Of a DNA stretch of 64,000 nt, positions 59,292 through 64,000 are shown in pieces. The stretch comes from an uncultured Oscillospiraceae bacterium (GTDB lineage Bacteria; Bacillota; Clostridia; Oscillospirales; Acutalibacteraceae). Position 1 is the first letter of the stretch. The number at the start of each line of letters is the position of its first letter. The stretch lies in assembly GCA_900541975.1 (NCBI GenBank), contig UQLR01000007.1, positions 1-64,000 of the forward strand, written 5' to 3'. Made by a program: the position numbers and the translations under genes. Under the pieces are notes generated by a model. That model was not told the origin of the DNA. It did no database searches and was given only the letters and a program-made list of their open reading frames with translations.

Positions 59292-60723
59292 GCCGTCAAC
59301 TATGCCGAGTCGCACAATTACACGGTAGTCGGTGAATATATAGACCGGGCGCAAAGCGGCAAGTTTGATAACCGTGCCGATTTTCAAAGGATGATCGCAG
59401 ACAGCGAAAAACACACCTTTGAAGGGGGGCTTGTATACCAGCTTGACCGCTTTGCCCGTAACCGATACGACAGTGCGATTTACAAATCAAAGCTGAAGAA
59501 AAACGGCGTAAGAGGCCTGTCTGCGAAAGAGAATATTACCGATGATGCTTCGGGCATTCTTATTGAAGGCGTCCTTGAAAGTATGGCGGAATATTACTCC
59601 GTAGAACTTGCACAGAAGATTCATCGAGGTATGTCCATCAATGCCGAAAAGTGTTTGTCAAACGGCAGTAATTCCGGTCTCGGATTTAAAGTAAACAAAA
59701 AGGACCGCACATTCTATGTTGATGAGGACGAAGCGGCTATTGTCCGTGAAATTTACGAGCGATATGCCGCAGGTGAAACAAAAGCGGAAATCGTTAAGGA
59801 CTTGCAGAGAAGGAAGGTGAAAACTTCCCTTGGAAACGAGTTCACATACAACAGTCTCAGCCGCTTGCTCAAGAACAAACGCGATCTTGGCATATATTTA
59901 TACAAAGGAGTTGAAACACCCGGCGGAATGCCACTGCATCCTGGATGACGATTTATTCTATCGGGTACAAGCGCTTATGAACAAGAACAAATCTGCACCT
60001 GCCCGGACAAGGGGCGAAAACGAATATCTGTTGACTACAAAGCTTTTCTGCGGCCATTGCAAGGAAATGATGGTGGGATACGGCGGAACGGGAAAATCCG
60101 GCAAGCAGTACCACTGTTATATGTGCAAGAGAGCCCGCAAAAAGAAATGTGACAAGAAGATAGTCAGTAAGGATTATATCGAAAATCGTGCTATCAGCGA
60201 GTGCCTTAAAATGCTGACCGAGCGGTTGAATCAACGGCAGGCGGAAAAAGCAGAATTGGAAACGCAGCTTGCCATTGAGAACAATAAGAAAATCTGCCTG
60301 TCCGAAGCGCAGATTTTAGCCTTTCTGGATTATGTGTGTGAAATGCCGATGGATGACTTTCATAAGCGCAGAGCGATTATCAATATATTCGTTCATTCCA
60401 TTTACCTGTATGACGACCACTTCACATTGATTATCAATGCGAGCAAGAAGCCTTTAAGCATTGATAATATCCCGCTCAATGATATTGAAGCCGTTTTTGA
60501 AGGCAAAAACAGCGAAACGGGGGGGTGTTCATCGTTGATGACACCCGCTCCACCATGTCGCCGCGGACGTCATATCGTTCGCGGCGACGTTTTTTTATTC
60601 CGCGCCGGCTTTTTTGGAAAGGGCATTGGCTTGTTATGCAGGTGTTTTTCTTTCCGAAAATACCGTACTTACTGCGACTGTTTGCAAACGCACTTGCGGC
60701 GTTTCTGCTGCGCTATTTCTTAG
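59292..60723 (+). pseudogene. Large serine recombinase, N-terminally truncated and frameshifted
   Basis: Homology begins at 59292 right after a TAA, with NYAESHNYTVVGEYIDRA, QLDRFARNRYDSAI and SMAEYYSVELAQKI, that is, without the first roughly 30 residues holding the catalytic serine. At about 59932 one extra base in the GGAATGCCA.. segment shifts the frame (the first frame stops at 59948); the rest continues from the second frame: LDDDLFYRVQALM, the zinc ribbon CGHC/CYMC, a coiled coil and the C-terminal region. The frame then runs through the right-hand repeat to a stop at 60723. Such recombinases integrate and excise mobile elements; this copy should be inactive. Confidence 0.88.
60548..60595. 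repeat. Right direct repeat of the ssrA island (candidate att site)
   Basis: 48 bases matching 48847-48894 with two differences, including CTCCACCA and the complete GTCGCCGCGG hairpin with T-run. It lies in the 3' end of the recombinase frame. Confidence 0.75.
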
Positions 60724-60936
60724 GGAGTTCATTTCCTTGTTTGCCTGTGGATATTTTTTGTATACGCCTTGCCCGCAAAAGGTTTATTTTATAGAGGTTG
60801 GCGTTTATTTGCACCATGATGGTGAATTTCTTAAAGCGGTGTTTTTCTGTGCGTGACAGCTGACACATCACCGGCGAAAAAGCAAGCTCAAAAAGCCTAA
60901 AACATATTTTTTTCATTGCCGAAAGAAGACGCAAAA
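60596..60936. other. Region without a supported gene
   Basis: Between the right repeat and the terminator of the DUF3788 gene. A short plus-strand frame from 60614 has no ribosome site and its match to any family is unconvincing. Confidence 0.35.
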
Positions 60937-60954
60937 GCCCCGCCGAAGCGGGGC
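60937..60954 (-). terminator. Terminator of the DUF3788-like gene
   Basis: Stem GCCCCGC (60937-60943) with GCGGGGC (60948-60954), CGAA loop, followed on the minus strand by TTTTGCG. Confidence 0.8.
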
Positions 60955-61001
60955 GAATGGGACAACAAACAGGAATTTTTCTATTTTATTAACTTATATT
61001 G

Positions 61002-61415
61002 TTATTTCCGATTTGGTTTTCTTTTAATAGCCAACAATTTAATATAGTCATCAAATTCAGCAGGATCGGTCGGTTCAAACATTACCCATTTTCCATCATG
61101 ATAGGTTTTTGCTTTATCATATTGCCTACAAATGGTATCAGAAAGAGTATCTCTTATATCTTCAAATTTTGTTCTCTCATCTTTCCCAAAGACAATCATA
61201 AAACCAACGCAATTACTTTTTGCGTACAGGCAACAAAGTGTTTTACCGCCTCTACGATATTTATACTCATAAGCCCAATTCTTACCACCAGTATTCCATA
61301 ATCGTTCCATTTCGTATTTTTCATCAATTAAAGTGCACAACTGCTTCCATATATCGTATAAGGATTGTCCGAGTAAATTCGTCATTTCTTCTGCATTCGG
61401 TATTTTATCAAGCAT
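61002..61415 (-). CDS. DUF3788-like protein
   Basis: 137 residues from the ATG at 61415 (AAAGGAGA upstream). Pattern NAEEMTNLLGQS, ...EKYEMERLWNTGGKNWAYEYKYRRGGKTLCCLY region (positions about 33-65) and IVFGKDERTKFE recall the DUF3788 family of small cytoplasmic proteins. Function unknown. It precedes a GNAT gene running in the same direction. Confidence 0.7.
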   Translation of the reverse strand: MLDKIPNAEEMTNLLGQSLYDIWKQLCTLIDEKYEMERLWNTGGKNWAYEYKYRRGGKTLCCLYAKSNCVGFMIVFGKDERTKFEDIRDTLSDTICRQYDKAKTYHDGKWVMFEPTDPAEFDDYIKLLAIKRKPNRK

Positions 61416-61442
61416 AGTTGTCTCTCCTTTACAAATGATAAT

Positions 61443-61901
61443 TTACACCTGCTTTTCCATAACATCATAACATAAAAAATCACCAAAACCTGTGGGAATT
61501 ATGTGATACGCAGTATCTTTATATCTTCTTTTGAGATACATATTTTTAGCAGGAAGTGAAGCACTCAGTATAATTTTTGAATATTTATAAGAGATTAAAC
61601 TTTCTGCAAATTCAAGCATTTCCGTACCATATCCTTTGCCCTGATATGCGGGCAACACAAAAAGACGGCATATTTCATTAGCCTTTATTGTAACTGTACC
61701 GGCCACATTTTGCATTATATCAAAACAAAGATAAACCCGTTGTAATTTGATGTCATTACAAATATTTGCTTCACTATGATGTGCAAGGAAAAACTCTACT
61801 GCACCTTTCGGGTAATAATGTGGATAGATTTCAGAGATTGTAACCTTTGAAATTTCTTTAACTAAACTTAAATCCGATAAAGCAGCTTGTTTTATACTCA
61901 T
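61443..61901 (-). CDS. GNAT family N-acetyltransferase
   Basis: 152 residues. The acetyl-CoA binding motif A is RLFVLPAYQGKGYGTEML (about residues 84-101), preceded by the beta4 strand. It would acetylate a small molecule or protein N-terminus; substrate unknown. No good ribosome site, only AAAAATG context. It is followed 27 bases on by the DUF3788-like gene on the same strand. Confidence 0.85.
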   Translation of the reverse strand: MSIKQAALSDLSLVKEISKVTISEIYPHYYPKGAVEFFLAHHSEANICNDIKLQRVYLCFDIMQNVAGTVTIKANEICRLFVLPAYQGKGYGTEMLEFAESLISYKYSKIILSASLPAKNMYLKRRYKDTAYHIIPTGFGDFLCYDVMEKQV

Positions 61902-62028
61902 TTTTGTATCCCACCAAAGTCAGGTTGTTTCTCTGATTATACCACGCGGGGTTTTAAAATAAAAGCATACGATACGCATCAAAAGCCCTGCTGAAGCGTA
62001 ATCAAGTAAAGCGAAAAACAGAAAGTGG

Positions 62029-62421
62029 TTACAACAACGCTTTTTTTAAATCTGAAACAAATTTTGCCTGTTGTTTTTTGCAATAAAATTTTACAAATGG
62101 TTTTAGAAAGAATTTTTTTGCAACTATATTTTCTGTAAAATCTATTTCTGTTTCATTGCCTTTTTGTGTGAAAATACCAACCCAATGTCCTTTCATATTG
62201 CTGTTTTCCATATCAAATTCCCAACGCTTGTATGGTTCTACAATAGTGGTTGTAAAGTTTGTAGCATAACCGCCTTTCGTGTATTCAACAAACTGTTTTT
62301 CGTTGAGAATTTTAGTTTTACTTAAATCGCTGCGCCATGTATAATTCTCAACCGCTGTAACCACTTCCCACACCGTATGAATATCGCTTTGGATCCTGGT
62401 TTTTATATTGGAAGTTGGCAT
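62029..62421 (-). CDS. SRPBCC (START-like) domain protein
   Basis: 130 residues from the ATG at 62421 (GAGGTG upstream; the frame extends 5'). The start NIKTRIQSDIHTVWEVVTAVENY and the later TTTIVEPYKRWEFDME and TEIDFTENI fit the polyketide-cyclase/SRPBCC hydrophobic-ligand fold. Function unknown. It lies 26 bases after the MBL-fold gene on the same strand. Confidence 0.8.
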   Translation of the reverse strand: MPTSNIKTRIQSDIHTVWEVVTAVENYTWRSDLSKTKILNEKQFVEYTKGGYATNFTTTIVEPYKRWEFDMENSNMKGHWVGIFTQKGNETEIDFTENIVAKKFFLKPFVKFYCKKQQAKFVSDLKKALL

Positions 62422-62447
62422 TTTTAACACCTCACAAAAAAGAAATT

Positions 62448-63209
62448 TTATAACCATACGCCCCAATCACCATAGTCAAATGTACCACTACCATGATGCA
62501 GTTTTCCGTTTGCTTTAAGCTGTTTGAATGCTTCTCGCATACGGAGTAAAATTTCTGGTTGTATATCCAATGCATGGTGTGCGGGAAATACTTTTTTTAC
62601 AGGCAATGCTGCAACTTTTTCCAGCGAAGCAAGATATGCTTCCGGATCAGTAGACGGATAATAGGCAAACAGTATACCCTTATAGGCCAGGTCGCCGGTA
62701 AATAAATATCCTTTGTCTTTTTCCCAAAAGCACAGATGCCCCGGTGCGTGCCCGGGTGTATGCAATGCTTCAATTTGCCGCCCTCCAATGTCAATTACGT
62801 CATGGTCGGCTAAAATTTTTGACGGTATTCCCTGAAAAAGTTTGTAATTTTTTACATGGAATGCATTTGGTAAATCACAACGGTCAACAACCATTTCCTT
62901 AATCGTTTCGATTGACAGAGGAAACTTGCCATTGAGCCAATCTAATTCCTCAGCATGCGCATAAAAATCCGGGAAATATTTGTGTCCGCCAATATGGTCC
63001 CAATGAATATGCGTTGCAACTGCCGTAATGGGTTTATTGGTAAGTTTTACTACTTCATTATATATGTTTGAAATACCAAGGCCCGTGTCAATAAGCAGGC
63101 TTCTTTTACTTCCATTTAGCAAATAACAATGCGTTTCTTCCCAATGCCGGTATTCGCTGATCCCATAAGTTTTTGCATCAATTTTATCTATTGTAAACCA
63201 GTTGTCCAA
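62448..63209 (-). CDS. MBL-fold metallo-hydrolase
   Basis: 253 residues. Zinc ligands in THIHWDHIGGH (about 87-97), TPGHAPGH (about 151-158), FTGDLAY (about 171) and PAHHALD (about 209) are all present, so it is probably an active hydrolase of the glyoxalase II-like type. Substrate unknown. The ATG at 63209 follows AAAGGAGTG. Confidence 0.9.
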   Translation of the reverse strand: MDNWFTIDKIDAKTYGISEYRHWEETHCYLLNGSKRSLLIDTGLGISNIYNEVVKLTNKPITAVATHIHWDHIGGHKYFPDFYAHAEELDWLNGKFPLSIETIKEMVVDRCDLPNAFHVKNYKLFQGIPSKILADHDVIDIGGRQIEALHTPGHAPGHLCFWEKDKGYLFTGDLAYKGILFAYYPSTDPEAYLASLEKVAALPVKKVFPAHHALDIQPEILLRMREAFKQLKANGKLHHGSGTFDYGDWGVWL

Positions 63210-63371
63210 TATTTTACACTCCTTTCATTCCCGGTTTGCACTCTGAATATATCACATTCTGTTTCCAGATGAAAGAAGGATATGCTTACCCCCAAAAAAA
63301 GCTCCGCCAATACGGGAACGACGCGGTTATTGGCTCTTAATCGCGATAGATTGGAAAAAGTCTTAAAAAGC

Positions 63372-63402
63372 TTGCTTGTGACGCAGCGTAATGTACTATA
63401 CT
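63372..63402 (+). promoter_or_regulatory. MerR-type promoter with 19-base spacer
   Basis: TTGCTT (63372-63377) and TATACT (63397-63402) separated by 19 bases that hold the inverted repeat GTGACGC.GCGT. An overlong spacer with a dyad is the hallmark of MerR-controlled promoters. Confidence 0.7.
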
Positions 63403-63425
63403 ACAGAACAGGAGGTAGTTATGCC

Positions 63426-64000
63426 ATGGAAAAGTATAAAGCAATACCACAGGGATATATGACCACAGGCGAGGTTGCCAGGAAAATGGGGATTACCGTT
63501 CGTACCTTGCAATATTACGATAAAGAGGGATTGTTTTCCCCGTCGGCTGCAAGTGAAGGAGGCCGCAGACTGTATACGGACAAAGACCTGATTCTGCTTC
63601 ATCAGATTATATCTTTGAAATCATTGGGGTTTTCTTTGGATGATATAAAACAACGCTTAATTTCTTTAGATACACCCGCTGAGGTTGCAAGTGCTCTTAC
63701 GGAGCAGGCGGGGAATATACGCAAAAAAATAGAACAGCTATCCGCTTCTTTAACGGCGATAGAACAGCTAAAAATGGAAGTGCTGCAAATGCAGACGGTA
63801 AACTTTAAAAAATATGCGGATATTATTGTCAATCTGCAAATGAAGAATGAATTTTACTATCTTATTAAACGCTTTGATGACGACACGCTGGACCATATAC
63901 GCAGTCAGTTTGATAAAGAAAGCGGTCTGGATTTTATAAACAGGTTTAACCGTTTGTGTGAAGAGATCATCCAACTGCAAGAAAGCGGTGTGCCGCCCGA
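63426..64000 (+). CDS. MerR family transcriptional regulator, cut by the window end
   Basis: At least 191 residues, open to the end of the window. The ATG at 63426 lies ten bases after AGGAGG. N-terminal winged helix MTTGEVARKMGITVRTLQYYDKEGLF, SEGGRRLYTDKDLILLHQI (residues about 12-65), then a coiled-coil dimerisation helix and the beginning of an effector domain like that of TipA-type multidrug sensors. The upstream promoter has the MerR 19-base spacer, so it is probably self-regulated. Confidence 0.88.
   Translation, partial: MEKYKAIPQGYMTTGEVARKMGITVRTLQYYDKEGLFSPSAASEGGRRLYTDKDLILLHQIISLKSLGFSLDDIKQRLISLDTPAEVASALTEQAGNIRKKIEQLSASLTAIEQLKMEVLQMQTVNFKKYADIIVNLQMKNEFYYLIKRFDDDTLDHIRSQFDKESGLDFINRFNRLCEEIIQLQESGVPP

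Larger units (their letters stand above)
48855..60595. mobile_element. Genomic island at ssrA carrying a ubiquitin-like conjugation operon
   Basis: About 11.7 kb between the two copies of the 48-base repeat. It contains, left to right, terminator-like hairpins, a frameshifted tnpV, the eight-gene minus-strand conjugation operon, a broken ImmA-like gene, an XRE repressor and a large serine recombinase lacking its N-terminus and carrying a frameshift. ssrA is a classic integration target. The element probably can no longer excise on its own. Gene style (GTG starts, lower GC) differs from flanking core genes. Confidence 0.75.

Noticed and set aside
60614..60856. Short plus-strand frame with a faint SpoIIID-like pattern (ERALA, ENTVLTATV).
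   Set aside because: No ribosome site, Cys- and aromatic-rich remainder unlike SpoIIID, and the match is only a few residues.

Overview
The window looks like a chromosome segment of a low-to-mid GC anaerobic Gram-positive bacterium of the Clostridia, most likely a gut Oscillospirales/Ruminococcaceae-type organism. The evidence is AGGAGG ribosome sites, sigma-A promoters, a zinc-type L31, a pyruvate kinase with the C-terminal phosphohistidine domain, a dgt-dnaG-rpoD cluster, dockerin and cohesin-like secreted proteins, and many short paired-stem terminators between genes. The genus cannot be fixed from the sequence alone.

Layout. 0-4 kb: a small secreted protein followed by two FtsX-type permeases and an ABC ATPase, resembling a bacteriocin export or immunity cassette. 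4-20 kb: mostly housekeeping genes (pyk, rpmE, yigZ, dgt, dnaG, rpoD). They are followed by a MATE exporter divergent from a PadR regulator with a palindrome between them, a membrane glycosyltransferase-like gene broken at a G6 tract, queT behind a preQ1-I-like riboswitch, an orphan ABC ATPase, a phosphohexomutase, an HD protein and an AraC regulator. 20-31 kb: a surface and carbohydrate cluster with a dockerin-esterase with carbohydrate-binding modules, galE, and four secreted membrane-anchored proteins with Thr/Pro- or Ser/Thr-rich linkers, two of which carry cohesin-like domains. 31-48 kb: mixed metabolic and transport genes (uracil-DNA glycosylase, PduL, TrhA, a GH31 alpha-glucosidase, DegV, a third cohesin-like protein, a second MATE pump with a leader attenuator, potABCD, a DtxR-type regulator, an aldo/keto reductase, tcdA, smpB). 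It also contains scars of mobile DNA that destroyed a ClC channel gene.

48.8-60.6 kb: a genomic island directly downstream of ssrA (tmRNA), flanked by a 48-bp direct repeat (46/48 identical) that carries the tmRNA-side terminator. It ends in a broken large serine recombinase and contains a frameshifted tnpV. Its cargo is one tightly packed minus-strand operon of eight intact genes: a RING-like zinc protein, a ubiquitin-like (YukD-type) protein ending Gly-Gly-Val-Phe, an E1-like enzyme, an E2-like enzyme fused to membrane helices and an FHA domain, a secreted trypsin-like protease, a JAB/JAMM isopeptidase, a second RING-like membrane protein, and a second JAB protein with a transmembrane helix, coiled coil and LysM domain. 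An XRE repressor and a broken ImmA-like gene sit upstream, behind a consensus promoter. This is a complete ubiquitin-like conjugation/deconjugation set that appears to be anchored at the envelope, and it is the standout system of the window.

60.6-64 kb: small accessory genes (DUF3788-like, GNAT, SRPBCC, MBL-fold) and a MerR-type regulator cut by the window end.
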